Source: Cytophagales bacterium (GTDB lineage: Bacteria; Pseudomonadota; Gammaproteobacteria; Burkholderiales; Burkholderiaceae_C). From it: a DNA stretch of 64,000 nt. Position numbers and translations under genes: made by a program. Numbering within the stretch: the first letter of the stretch is position 1; every line of letters begins with the position of its first letter. The stretch spans positions 1 to 64,000 of the forward strand of contig JASGCK010000005.1 of NCBI GenBank assembly GCA_030054145.1. Reading direction: 5' to 3'. Under the pieces are notes generated by a model, which was not told the DNA's origin, ran no database searches, and saw nothing but the letters and a program-made list of their open reading frames with translations. Below are positions 1 to 8,198 of this stretch, piece after piece.

Positions 1-41
1 TTATTCATTGTGGCATCAATCCTTTTTCTAGAGTTATCAAA

Positions 42-77
42 TTTTAATGATTATTTTAATGATTATTTTAATAATGA
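42..77. repeat. AT-rich 12-bp tandem repeat
   Basis: Three head-to-tail copies of a 12-bp unit close to TTTTAATGATTA, the third diverged. They lie in the gene-poor left end of the window (bases 1-278), where I see no convincing coding sequence. The repeat is strongly AT-rich. No function can be assigned. Confidence 0.6.
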
Positions 78-278
78 TTCATTTTGGGCAAGCAAGCACT
101 ACTGACCACCCAACCCCTATTGATGGAATGCAGTCCAAGTAAATGGGTTGAGCGCCGCCAATAGATGCGTTTGCTATCGATGCGTTTTGCTGTAGCTGCG
201 CCCGAGTACGCCAAGAGGCTGCCGACACGGCTATGCCTCTAGTGTGGCGATGAGAGTACAGCGCAGGCTTCATGCAAC

Positions 279-533
279 TTATGACTGTGCCAGTGTACTG
301 AAATGAACTTGGCGATTGACCTGACTGGTCGCTTGGCTGACATCTTTGAGTTGGCCGCTGCCAAGACCATTGGCCTTCAACACATTTGCGGCAATTTTGT
401 GCTGCTGCACTAAGTGCTGACGACCCGATACAAGACTACTCAAGGAGGCGATACCCATGGCAGATTGTGAATAACTTGTAGAAGAAGCTAAAGCCAGCGC
501 AGCATAAACACTAGAAATAATGATTTTTTTCAC
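279..533 (-). CDS. small secreted hypothetical protein
   Basis: An 84-residue protein starting at GTG, chosen because AGAGGAG lies about seven bases upstream. The N-terminus (MKKIIISSVYAALALASSTSYSQS) is a clear Sec signal peptide: two lysines, a hydrophobic core and a likely cleavage site near residue 22. The mature part is short, polar and rich in Ser, Gln, Leu and Val, with no cysteine and no motif I recognise. It lies downstream of the caspase-like gene on the same strand, about 200 bases away, so it may be separately transcribed. I infer export to the periplasm or beyond and assign no function. Confidence 0.55.
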   Translation of the reverse strand: MKKIIISSVYAALALASSTSYSQSAMGIASLSSLVSGRQHLVQQHKIAANVLKANGLGSGQLKDVSQATSQVNRQVHFSTLAQS

Positions 534-670
534 GGTTCACTCCTCTAAAAATGTACGAAGAAAGCAATCAATCTAGAAGCACTTAGTGGCGATTCATATA
601 GAATAACGAATAAGCATCTTGCCATAATAAAAGGGGTTCATTGTACGGCACATAGCGGGAATTCAAATAA

Positions 671-704
671 CCGCCTCAAATGTGAATATTCAAATTTGAG
701 ACGG
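671..704 (-). terminator. possible terminator hairpin after the caspase-like gene
   Basis: An 11-bp inverted repeat (CCGCCTCAAAT / ATTTGAGACGG, one mismatch) lies about 35 bases past the stop of the minus-strand caspase-like gene at 739. Read on the minus strand, the stem is followed by a moderately T-rich stretch rather than a clean T tract. It could be a weak intrinsic terminator or a processing hairpin. Confidence 0.35.
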
Positions 705-738
705 CTGTTGGCAATCGATTGATTCTAAAGATTTAAAT

Positions 739-2640
739 TTATTTAATTTCATTAATCATTAGCATTCCTGCACCAAACGCATCCGAGCACTGTGGATTGG
801 TTTTCCTTGTGGCGATATTGCTACAAATCGCGGTTGAGGCGGTTTGTGAGTTGGTCATAAGACTTCCCAGCTCGGCGCGTCCCTCTGCGTTATTAAGCGA
901 TGCGGTAAAGGGGCCTGCTTTGTTTTTTGCCAAAGCCGTCAAGTCGCGCGGACCATCCGTCACCATCACGAGTAATTGGTTAACACCTTCTGGCCCTTGC
1001 GCACGAACCTTCCAGTTGATGCGTGGTAGCGCCATAGTTTGCCCCGCTTCGATGCGGTTGTTTTTATCTAAATCGTTGGGGAACAAAACGTAGAGCGATT
1101 GATTGTCCGAGCCCGCCAGCGCCACGTATACGTAGCCCGCCTTGTCGGATTTCACACTGAAGTCCAGCGTGTCCTGTCCAATTTTGAGTTGCGTTTTATT
1201 GGTCGTCAACGTTACTTTTCGCTTGCCGTCGCGCTGCTCAAACAAACGCTTGAGCGCCTGCTCGCCCGTTAGCGGCAAGGCGGCGACCACAGGCGCGGGC
1301 GTGGGTTCGGCAGGCAGTGCCGCAACAGGCGTGGATACGGGCGCGGCAGCAACCCCATTGCCGGAAGGCTTACCCGCCGTGACTTGCGGGGCAGGTGGTG
1401 TGGGCAGCGCGAGTGCCACGGCGGTCGGCGCGGTGGATGCAATCGCGGCTTGACTAAACCACGCGGGAACAAAGTCAGCATTGCCTGTCAGCGAGATATT
1501 GTGTGCTTTGTAGAGCGGGTCGCCCTTCATGCGGTCGTTGATTTTGGTTTGGGCGCATTGCTTGATCTCGTCCATGCTGATTGAGCCCGAGTTATCCAAA
1601 TCTTTGGCGTCGCGCAGCATACAGTCGCGGATAAATTCGGTCGCTAAGCCGCCTTTTTTCTCATCGTCAAAACTGATCTCGTCGCTCCGCGAGCTGGAGA
1701 TATGAACAATGTCTTGCGGTAGCGCTTTTTGCGCCACAGCTTCTACCAGCAAGTTGCGCGTTTTCATGTTGACGGGCTTGGCGCACTCTTCGCTAATACC
1801 TGCAAATTTAGGGCGCAGTGCGCCTTCGTCATTGCCATTCAACAGCCCGCGCGTTCGCACCGTGGATGCATTGTTAACAATGCCGCCTGAGTGACAAGCG
1901 TCGTACATCACAAAGAGCTTATCTGTTTTATTGGTAATGGGCTCAAGCAATTTTGCCATTTCTTTGTTAGGAATGACGGCATTGGTTGTGCCCTCATACG
2001 CGAGCAGCGCTTCCACGCAACCACCTGCGGCCTCGTCTTTGTAGCGCGTGCCGTGTCCCGAATAATGAATAAACACGCGGTCACCATCCACCACGCGGTC
2101 GCTTAAAGCGGCTAGCGCTTTGCGAATGCCGTCCGCTGTCGCTTGGTCGTCTTCCAAGTAAGCGATGTTGCTGACGGGCACTTGCATCGCCTGCGCCATT
2201 TGAGTGGCGGATTCACGGTCAACTTTTGCACCTGGCAATTGCGGAACTGCGGCAGACGCATATTTGCTGATACCGATAATGAGCGCATGGCGATTGCTGC
2301 GTGCGCCCAAGCTGCGCACACCCAGTGTCATTGCCACATTTCCTCTTGCCTCACGTCCTGACGACACATTGGAAGCGCTTGATGAGCCTGCGTTTAAAGC
2401 CAAGCTGCTGGCGCGAACCCAGCCTGATTTCCCATCTACTTGAATGTGTGCCCAGCCGCCCTCCAGACTCATCAGCTGCACCGCCGAGCCCACGGCAAGC
2501 TGGGAGATCACGCTGCTGCTGGGGAGCTTGTCGCTACGCAGCTCGGTTGCCCGCGTGAGTGACGAATTTTGCGCAAAGCTATAGCTAGCAAGGCTTGCGA
2601 GGCAGATAGCGGAGATGATGCGTGATAGTTTGTGGTTCAT
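739..2640 (-). CDS. secreted caspase-like (peptidase C14) protein with SH3, EF-hand loop and DUF4384-like region
   Basis: 633 residues. Residues 1-24 are a signal peptide ending at AQ. Residues about 26-82 look like a bacterial SH3 domain (GWVRASSL). Residues about 115-400 form a caspase/metacaspase-like domain with HALIIGISKY at the first strand, the catalytic His in YSGHG (His196) and the catalytic Cys in DACHSG (Cys249). Between the catalytic core and the tail, residues 347-358 (DLDNSGSISMDE) fit a canonical 12-residue EF-hand calcium loop. After a Pro/Ala-rich linker, residues about 470-600 resemble DUF4384 (GYVYVALAGSD, LYVLFPND). Known families: C14 proteases cut after Arg/Lys or Asp, and some need calcium. 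I infer an exported, possibly calcium-responsive protease. It is the last gene of the OmpA-CHASE2-caspase cluster, 17 bases after a damaged paralogue. The substrate is unknown. Confidence 0.85.
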   Translation of the reverse strand: MNHKLSRIISAICLASLASYSFAQNSSLTRATELRSDKLPSSSVISQLAVGSAVQLMSLEGGWAHIQVDGKSGWVRASSLALNAGSSSASNVSSGREARGNVAMTLGVRSLGARSNRHALIIGISKYASAAVPQLPGAKVDRESATQMAQAMQVPVSNIAYLEDDQATADGIRKALAALSDRVVDGDRVFIHYSGHGTRYKDEAAGGCVEALLAYEGTTNAVIPNKEMAKLLEPITNKTDKLFVMYDACHSGGIVNNASTVRTRGLLNGNDEGALRPKFAGISEECAKPVNMKTRNLLVEAVAQKALPQDIVHISSSRSDEISFDDEKKGGLATEFIRDCMLRDAKDLDNSGSISMDEIKQCAQTKINDRMKGDPLYKAHNISLTGNADFVPAWFSQAAIASTAPTAVALALPTPPAPQVTAGKPSGNGVAAAPVSTPVAALPAEPTPAPVVAALPLTGEQALKRLFEQRDGKRKVTLTTNKTQLKIGQDTLDFSVKSDKAGYVYVALAGSDNQSLYVLFPNDLDKNNRIEAGQTMALPRINWKVRAQGPEGVNQLLVMVTDGPRDLTALAKNKAGPFTASLNNAEGRAELGSLMTNSQTASTAICSNIATRKTNPQCSDAFGAGMLMINEIK

Positions 2641-2657
2641 GATGGGCTTTCGTTAAA

Positions 2658-4119
2658 TCATTTTGCGGCCAGTTTGATGGAGGTGGCCTCTTGCGTCCAA
2701 GAGTCGCGCCTTGTCGTGTCTTTGTAGCGTTGGTCAACAATGACCTTAATGGCAAAGCCAGAGTTAGGGAGTGTCCAGCTAGTGGACGTTCCCCAATTGC
2801 CCCAACCGTTTTTCCAGCTCTGTTCGATTTTGAAGGCTTGGAATGTTCCTGCGGGTACAGTGATTGATTCAATCGCGACAACTTTGCCCTCCTTCTCTTC
2901 CCAATTTTTACTGCCGTTTTTCGTGGTTAACGTCATGCGTGCGTGCCATTTTTTACCGACAGCAAGATCATCCGCAGGCAAAAAAGGAGTTGGCGGGTCA
3001 TAGCTATTGCCAGTGCCAGCGTCATAGACGGTTTCACCGATGCTGGTGAGGACAGTTCCGCCATTCAACGACACAATGCCGCCTGCTACTGACAGTACGC
3101 GTATCTTAAATTTCTCGGGTGGTTTATTAGGCTCTGCATAGGTTCTCACCCGCTCAATCTCATCGCCCACGCGGTAGCGCGTCTGCACCGCTGCGTGCTC
3201 GATGCCGCTTCTGTCTTTGTACGTTGCCAGCTTGGCGGCGCTGAGTCGATCAATCACGCCCATTGCGGATTGCAGCAAAAAGCCTTTTGGATACTTTTGC
3301 ACAAAAGCGTAATAGTCGTTGACCTCTTTGCTCTCCTTGATCTTGTCCCAGTCTGCTTTTTCAATCGCGTATGCCTTGTCTTTTTCTTCATCAGTTAGCT
3401 TCACAATCTTTTTGATGCCGCTGTTAAAGATGAATTCATCCTCAAGGCTGGTGGTCTCCCAAGGCACTTGCGCACCATTGCTTTCTTTGCGGACGGCAAA
3501 GCGCACGCGCTTAAACACTTCTTCAATTTTGGCGGTCGGCTTTTGCAACTCTTTGAGCAAGTAGCCTGTGTACAGCCCATTCTTTCCCGTGCCGTCTTGC
3601 GCCACATTGCCAGGCGCGGTGGCATACGCCAAGAACGTGCCCGTAGGCGCATCTAGCGGCGCAAGGCCTTTGCCGCTGGACGTTTTTCCGTCTGCAAACG
3701 GGTTATCGCGGCAAGCATCTAGCACCACGATGTTCATGCGGTTACCAGCCGATTGAAATCCCTTCATGACCACTTCAATATCCACCGCGTCGGTCAGTAC
3801 ATCTTTGGCGCTCTTAAGTTTGGCATCAACTGGAACCATAAAGTTGTGCCAATCGAGCTGCAAGCCGTGCCCTGCATAAAACAACATTCCCACGCCCTGC
3901 TTGCCTTGCAATTGCTTATTGGCGCGTTCAATCGCCTCCAGCATTTGCGCCTTGCTAGCATCACGCACTTCAATCACGCCAAAGCCCATGTTGCGCAGCG
4001 TTGCCAATAATGAGCGCGATGCGCACGTCGCTCGGGGCTTGGGCGGCGCTTGGAAAACCCAGCATGGCGAGCAAAGCCATGCTGGATAAGGCGGTGGCGA
4101 TTTTTCGTTTGGATTTCAT
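2658..4119 (-). pseudogene. caspase-like (peptidase C14) gene broken by a frameshifting deletion
   Basis: The main reading frame (2658-4007, up to 449 codons) has a caspase-like core with His in FYAGHG and Cys in DACRDNP, followed by a long C-terminal region. Its only in-frame starts lie inside the domain. Immediately upstream in another frame, an ATG at 4119 opens a signal peptide (MKSKRKIATALSSMALLAML) and the first caspase strand (RIALIIGNAA), then stops at 3970. Intact relatives carry about 17 residues (an Asn-Pro-x-Asn-Asp-Ala segment) between that strand and the ATLRxMGF helix; here they are missing and the frame is shifted. The ATG at 4119 overlaps the stop of the CHASE2 gene (ATGA), so the gene was once translationally coupled. 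A sequencing error cannot be excluded, but a simple one-base error would not restore the missing residues. Confidence 0.75.
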
Positions 4120-5747
4120 AAGTAGCTCCTAAAAAAGGTATGAACAACGTTGGCTTTGGTTAGCTCGCCCGCAACGGGCGTGGGACCAGATGCGGTGATG
4201 CCCTCAGGCAAGCAAGTTTGCAAATGCGTCAGTTGATTGATCGGGCCCGCGATGCCTGCGCGGCTGGCTAGTTCGGGCCAGCGCAGCTTGGCGGGCCAGC
4301 TGCTGGTGGCATCGCCGCCGATGATGCGGCAAGCAGGCGCGGCGACTTCTAGCCAATCAATCAAACGATCTAAACCCGTATCGGCAAAGGGCGCGTCATG
4401 GCTGTGCTGAATCGGCATCACAGCATAGGGTTGATCCGCCTGCGTTGGCGACAAGGCGCACCAGTGATTGCGCCTGAAGTTATTCCAAGCCCTGAGCGCC
4501 GCCAAGAAGATGAGAACAGCACTGGCGGCGAGTTGCAAATCTAAAAAGATGGGCAAAAAATTGAGCGACAAATAGCTAATGCCCAGGAGCGCACCTGGCA
4601 AGATGACCAGCGCACCATCGAGCGAAGCAATACCAAAGCGCCGCACCCAAAACGCCAACGCCACGCACAGCGTAATGGCAATTAGCGCTTGCAGCCAGCG
4701 CGCGATTTCGGTTAGAAAGCGTTCATTCAAACCGTTGTCAATAACGGTGGCAAGGCTCTCCACACCTGCTTGATAAGACACCAGAGGCGTGGGATGAATG
4801 TCGTGCAAACTAGGTGCTGTCGAGCCGACCACGACGACCTTGCCTTTGAAGGACGGCACGTCCGCCTTGGGCTTGCCGCCTTCGGCGCGTTCAAATACAT
4901 CGGCAAAACTGATTTTGGGATAAGCATCTGCGTGTTTGCGCCAAACAATCAAGGTACCCGTATCGACACCCTGTTTATCGAGGCTCGGCGGTAGCGCGAG
5001 CAGCGGCGCTTGTAGCGCTTTGGACACATCGCTGACCGCGCTCAACGGTGTGGATTGAATCACCGAGCCGTCCGCCAATGTCTCGCTATAGCGGTAGCGG
5101 CGCAGCACGCCGTCCTCGTCGGGATAGCCGTTATTGAAGCCCAGCTTGCCCGCCGCGACGCTGGGCAAAACAGGAACAATGGCGGCCAGCGTGGCGGGTT
5201 TGCCTGCGCCTGCTCCTTTGCCGCCTTGCACCCACAGCGTAGGCAAATCGGCGCGTGTGAGTTGGCTCTTGCTATCGTTTGTGCTTGGCAAGCGGATGAC
5301 GGAATAATGGCTATGCGGGCTGCGCTTGGCGGACTCATTAAACGCCGCATCGCCGCCAGGGCTGAGTCTGTCGGCATCGGTAAAAGCAATGTCCCAAACG
5401 ATGGCGGCAACGCCCTCGCGCTCTAAAAAGTCTTGCACGCTAGCTAGCGTATCGCGCGGCCAAGGCCAACGACCAAACTCTTTAGCCATACGGGCTAGCG
5501 AGGCTTCGTCAATATCCACAATCACCAGTCTGGGGTCGGGCGGCGCAGCGTGCAAGCGATGCTTAACCATTGCATCGTAAGTGGTTTGCGACACGCCGCT
5601 AGAGACTTTGAGGTAAGTCAAATCCAACACAATCCAAACGGAAAAAATAATGACCAAACCCCACGTGACGGCGCTGATAGGCAAAGCAGCCAAGGCTTTG
5701 AAGCGAGCGATCCAAGGCGCAAAGATGGAGGTGAGTGCGGATTTCAT
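4116..5747 (-). CDS. CHASE2-domain membrane protein without an output domain
   Basis: 543 residues. One N-terminal transmembrane segment (about 24-46) is followed by a large extracytoplasmic CHASE2-like sensor (about 47-340; motifs RLVIVDIDEASL, GRWPWPRDT, AIVWDIAFTDAD, GKVVVVGSTAPSLHD, YQAGVESLATVIDN). Three further membrane helices follow (about 350-430). The roughly 110-residue tail has no kinase, cyclase or GGDEF motif. Known family: CHASE2 is a sensor module usually fused to an enzymatic output. Here the output may be the co-encoded caspase-like proteins, which is inference. The stop overlaps the start of the broken caspase gene by four bases. The OmpA-like gene lies upstream with TA genes between. 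Confidence 0.8.
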   Translation of the reverse strand: MKSALTSIFAPWIARFKALAALPISAVTWGLVIIFSVWIVLDLTYLKVSSGVSQTTYDAMVKHRLHAAPPDPRLVIVDIDEASLARMAKEFGRWPWPRDTLASVQDFLEREGVAAIVWDIAFTDADRLSPGGDAAFNESAKRSPHSHYSVIRLPSTNDSKSQLTRADLPTLWVQGGKGAGAGKPATLAAIVPVLPSVAAGKLGFNNGYPDEDGVLRRYRYSETLADGSVIQSTPLSAVSDVSKALQAPLLALPPSLDKQGVDTGTLIVWRKHADAYPKISFADVFERAEGGKPKADVPSFKGKVVVVGSTAPSLHDIHPTPLVSYQAGVESLATVIDNGLNERFLTEIARWLQALIAITLCVALAFWVRRFGIASLDGALVILPGALLGISYLSLNFLPIFLDLQLAASAVLIFLAALRAWNNFRRNHWCALSPTQADQPYAVMPIQHSHDAPFADTGLDRLIDWLEVAAPACRIIGGDATSSWPAKLRWPELASRAGIAGPINQLTHLQTCLPEGITASGPTPVAGELTKANVVHTFFRSYL

Positions 5748-5807
5748 AAGACTACTGTAGCCATTGCCACGGGGCTTGCCTCCTATATTTATAGGAGATG
5801 AGGAAGT

Positions 5808-6023
5808 TTATCCCATCGCTTTTTCTAATAGCTGCAAACCACGTTTGTCTTTGCGAGTACCCGCAGCCGCACGAAGTGCGAAGCGCGTCTCCGCATCAAA
5901 CTCGACCAAAGCCAGTGTTGTGATTTCATCCAAAATACGATTGACACTCGTTCCGCGCGAACTGGCATAGGCACGTAAGCGTAGGTGTTTGTCATCTGGC
6001 AACCTGAGGGTTAAAGCCGTCAT
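5808..6023 (-). CDS. ribbon-helix-helix-type antitoxin
   Basis: 71 residues. The N-terminus (LTLRLPDDKHLRLRAYASSRGTS) fits an RHH DNA-binding fold as in Arc/CopG/VapB-type antitoxins, followed by a short basic tail that would bind the toxin. It overlaps the end of the PIN-domain gene by four bases (ATGA) and is the second gene of the pair, the reverse of the usual antitoxin-first order. It would neutralise the PIN RNase and probably repress the operon, but translation depends on the upstream toxin gene. Both genes look intact. Confidence 0.7.
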   Translation of the reverse strand: MTALTLRLPDDKHLRLRAYASSRGTSVNRILDEITTLALVEFDAETRFALRAAAGTRKDKRGLQLLEKAMG

Positions 6024-6448
6024 AGTGATAACTCCTTTAAAAATTTTTGAGGACTGACAACTTGTATATTTTTAAATTTCAAATCCGTATTGGATACGTG
6101 CTTGAGGTTTTTGGTAACGACGTAGCTTGCGCCTGCTGCGACTGCGAGCTCGATTAAATGGTTATCACCTTCATCGGGCAGGTTAGGTCGCCAGCCGAAA
6201 TAAACACGCGTCCATTGGCACTTGCTGATAAAAATATCAAATAACTCATCGCGTTCTTTACGGGTTAGCTTAGAGTTTGCAAGCAGACTTTCTCTAGATA
6301 AGACATCCTCATGCTCGTGAAAGAGCGCAGACCCCATAACAGGCCTGAAGTGACCTTCTATTGCGCTTGCAATGACGCGATTGGTTGCACCCACGCCTAA
6401 GCACGCGCCCACAAAAATATTGGTATCAATGACAGCAAGCAAAGACAT
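6020..6448 (-). CDS. PIN-domain RNase toxin
   Basis: 142 residues. The first acidic residue is in VIDTNIFV, central acidic residues in EHEDVLSR, and the C-terminal acidic cluster in LPDEGDNHLIELA, followed by the strand VVTKNLKHV. This is the layout of the PIN-like toxin family that forms type II TA systems. PIN proteins are magnesium-dependent RNases. The gene is full length and followed with a four-base overlap by its likely antitoxin. No good Shine-Dalgarno sequence is visible before ATG 6448. The pair interrupts the envelope cluster between ompA-like and CHASE2, suggesting insertion. Confidence 0.75.
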   Translation of the reverse strand: MSLLAVIDTNIFVGACLGVGATNRVIASAIEGHFRPVMGSALFHEHEDVLSRESLLANSKLTRKERDELFDIFISKCQWTRVYFGWRPNLPDEGDNHLIELAVAAGASYVVTKNLKHVSNTDLKFKNIQVVSPQKFLKELSL

Positions 6449-6561
6449 AAAGAGGTGGTGGCAAAATTGATACCATCATAGCGCATCTCGAACAGCAAAC
6501 AGGCGCTCGTCAATATGCAATCTGAATTCATTCGCGGGTAAATGTGTTTTGATGGGCTGCG

Positions 6562-6678
6562 TCAAAATTGAACGCAATCTCGCTTCCTCTCCATTCTGTA
6601 CGCGATAGCATGTATTTCGGCCACGACGGGATCAACCCAAGGTATCAATGGATCAGAAAAGAATTGTTTGGGTTGCAT
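6562..6678 (-). pseudogene. remnant of a small VapB-like antitoxin gene
   Basis: A 38-codon frame whose start (MQPKQFFSDPLIPWVDPVVA, then EIHAI) matches the opening of a family of small antitoxin-like proteins that begin with an Asp-Pro-[IV]-V-x-E-[IV] motif and pair with PIN toxins. After residue 27 the sequence no longer resembles the family and ends early, so the gene looks frameshifted or deleted. It starts four bases after the stop of the toxin remnant. The rest of the gap down to 6449 holds no other gene that I can support. Confidence 0.5.
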
Positions 6679-6681
6679 GAT

Positions 6682-6813
6682 TTAAGACTCCAGCATATCA
6701 ACGGGTGAAACCAATCCTGGCATTTTGTAGCCTTGGGCGGCGCATAAGCCGCGAATGACAGGCATTTGTACAGGATTCGCGATGCGCTTGAAATTCCAAG
6801 TCAACACAAAATC
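6682..6813 (-). pseudogene. C-terminal remnant of a PIN-domain (VapC-like) toxin
   Basis: Minus-strand translation gives DFVLTWNFKRIANP, then a segment ending in GYKMPGLVSPVDMLES and a stop. This is the characteristic C-terminus of PIN toxins ([DY]-x-LLTWNxxHIAN...CxxxGYxxPxLxTPxxLL). About the first two thirds, including the catalytic acids, are missing. The remnant begins directly at the stop codon of the OmpA-like gene, so a deletion or insertion joined the two. No start codon precedes it. Confidence 0.65.
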
Positions 6814-7363
6814 ACTGCAAGTTCACAATCTTCACGCGGCGATTTTCTGCTGCTAGCGGATCTTGTTTGTTGGCGAGATCGCTAGCTCCCTTACCCGCGG
6901 CCGATAGGCGCGTGATCTCCACGCCTTTACCAACTAAGAACTCGCGCACGCTATTGGCACGCTGCTGCGACAGGCGCTGGTTGTACTCTGCGCCGCCTTT
7001 GGCATCGGTATGTCCTTCGATGGCAAATTTGGCGTCTAGCAATTCTTTTGACTGCAAGGCCGTTGCTAAGTTGGTCAGCGCTTGTCCGCTCTCTGGCTTG
7101 ATGTGCGCGGAGTTGAAATCAAATTGAATTTGTAGCGATAGGGATGCTCGTTCAGTCGCAACCACCTCTTGCGCCGTTGCAGCGTCCACACTTAAGTTGC
7201 GAGTGTGATTCAGACCACGCGTTCTCGGCGCGTCTGCGCTGGCGATAGGCTTGGTCTTTAGTTGTTCGATCATGGATTGGGCACTTGGCGCTTGAGCCTG
7301 CGCTACGCTTTGTGCCAGCAGTAGCGCTACGGTATACGCGGCGGTTAGAAGACATATTTTCAT
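6812..7363 (-). CDS. OmpA-family peptidoglycan-binding protein
   Basis: 183 residues. A signal peptide (residues 1-24, ending AQA) is followed by a short linker and an OmpA C-terminal domain (about 80-183): IQFDFNSAHIKPES, EGHTDAKGGAEYNQRLSQQRA and NRRVKIVNL. The conserved Asp and Arg of the TDxxG...NRRV pattern bind diaminopimelate in peptidoglycan. There is no beta-barrel and no lipobox, so the protein is probably periplasmic and wall-attached. It heads the minus-strand cluster with the CHASE2 and caspase-like genes, which suggests a cell-wall sensing role (inference). Confidence 0.85.
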   Translation of the reverse strand: MKICLLTAAYTVALLLAQSVAQAQAPSAQSMIEQLKTKPIASADAPRTRGLNHTRNLSVDAATAQEVVATERASLSLQIQFDFNSAHIKPESGQALTNLATALQSKELLDAKFAIEGHTDAKGGAEYNQRLSQQRANSVREFLVGKGVEITRLSAAGKGASDLANKQDPLAAENRRVKIVNLQ

Positions 7364-7514
7364 GATGATTTTCTTTCAGTGAAAATAATTTTATCAAGTA
7401 GACGATGAACAGACAGTTGTAGTCTGTCTCCTCCCATATTAAGAGGAGGCGCAGTTGTTGGATAAGAGGACAAAATAGCGCTCATCCCTATCAACTTGAA
7501 AACAGAAAGCTTCT

Positions 7515-8150
7515 ATGACTTTGATCGAAAAATTGCAGTGGCGCTACGCAACTAAAAAAATGCATCCTACCCAAGCCGTGCCCGAAGAAAAGGTTGAGCG
7601 CATTCTTGAGGCAACGCGCCTTGCAGCAACGTCTAGCGGCTTACAGCCTTATGAGTTGATTGTGGTGAAGAATGCGGCTATCCGCGAAAAAATTAAAGCC
7701 ATTGCGAATGGTCAATCGCAGATTACCGATGGTTCACATTTGCTCGTGTTTGCAGCTTGGGATAACTACACCGCAGAGCGCATCAATATGATGTTTGACT
7801 TAACCAATAGCGAGCGCAATTTCACCAACGAAGGCTGGGAAAATTATCGCAAGATGCTCCTCAAGGCTTATTCTGCACGCGATGCTGAGGTGAACTTTAA
7901 CCACGCGGCGCGTCAAGCCTACATTGGTGTGGGTACCGCTTTGATTGCGGCGGCTGAAGAGGCGGTTGATGCGACCCCGATGGAAGGCTTTGACCCCAAG
8001 GCGTTGGACGACATTTTGGGCTTAAAAGAGCGTGGTTTGCGCAGCGTGGTTCTCATGCCGCTGGGATACCGTGATGCGGCAAATGATTGGCTCGCGCCGC
8101 TGAAAAAAATCAGGCGCACCACCATGAATTTTGTAACGCGCATCGATTAA
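7515..8150 (+). CDS. NAD(P)H-dependent nitroreductase family protein
   Basis: 211 residues, the usual length for NfsB/MhqN-type nitroreductases. Conserved features are the N-terminal RYATKKMHP (flavin phosphate contact), the helix AATSSGLQPYELIVV, and the C-terminal GLRSVVLMPLGYRDAANDWLAPLKKIRR, which holds the second FMN-binding Arg/Lys. These enzymes are FMN homodimers reducing nitroaromatics, quinones or similar electrophiles. It stands alone between the divergent ompA-like gene and the convergent gmhA. The physiological substrate cannot be read from the sequence. Confidence 0.9.
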   Translation: MTLIEKLQWRYATKKMHPTQAVPEEKVERILEATRLAATSSGLQPYELIVVKNAAIREKIKAIANGQSQITDGSHLLVFAAWDNYTAERINMMFDLTNSERNFTNEGWENYRKMLLKAYSARDAEVNFNHAARQAYIGVGTALIAAAEEAVDATPMEGFDPKALDDILGLKERGLRSVVLMPLGYRDAANDWLAPLKKIRRTTMNFVTRID

Positions 8151-8198
8151 GGCTTTAAAGCGTGTTAAGTGCTTGCAATGCCGCGTCCGTTTTCTAGA

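Noticed and set aside
79..273. 64-codon minus-strand frame near the left edge
   Set aside because: No family, no ribosome-binding site and biased composition in a repeat-rich gap. Nothing supports coding.
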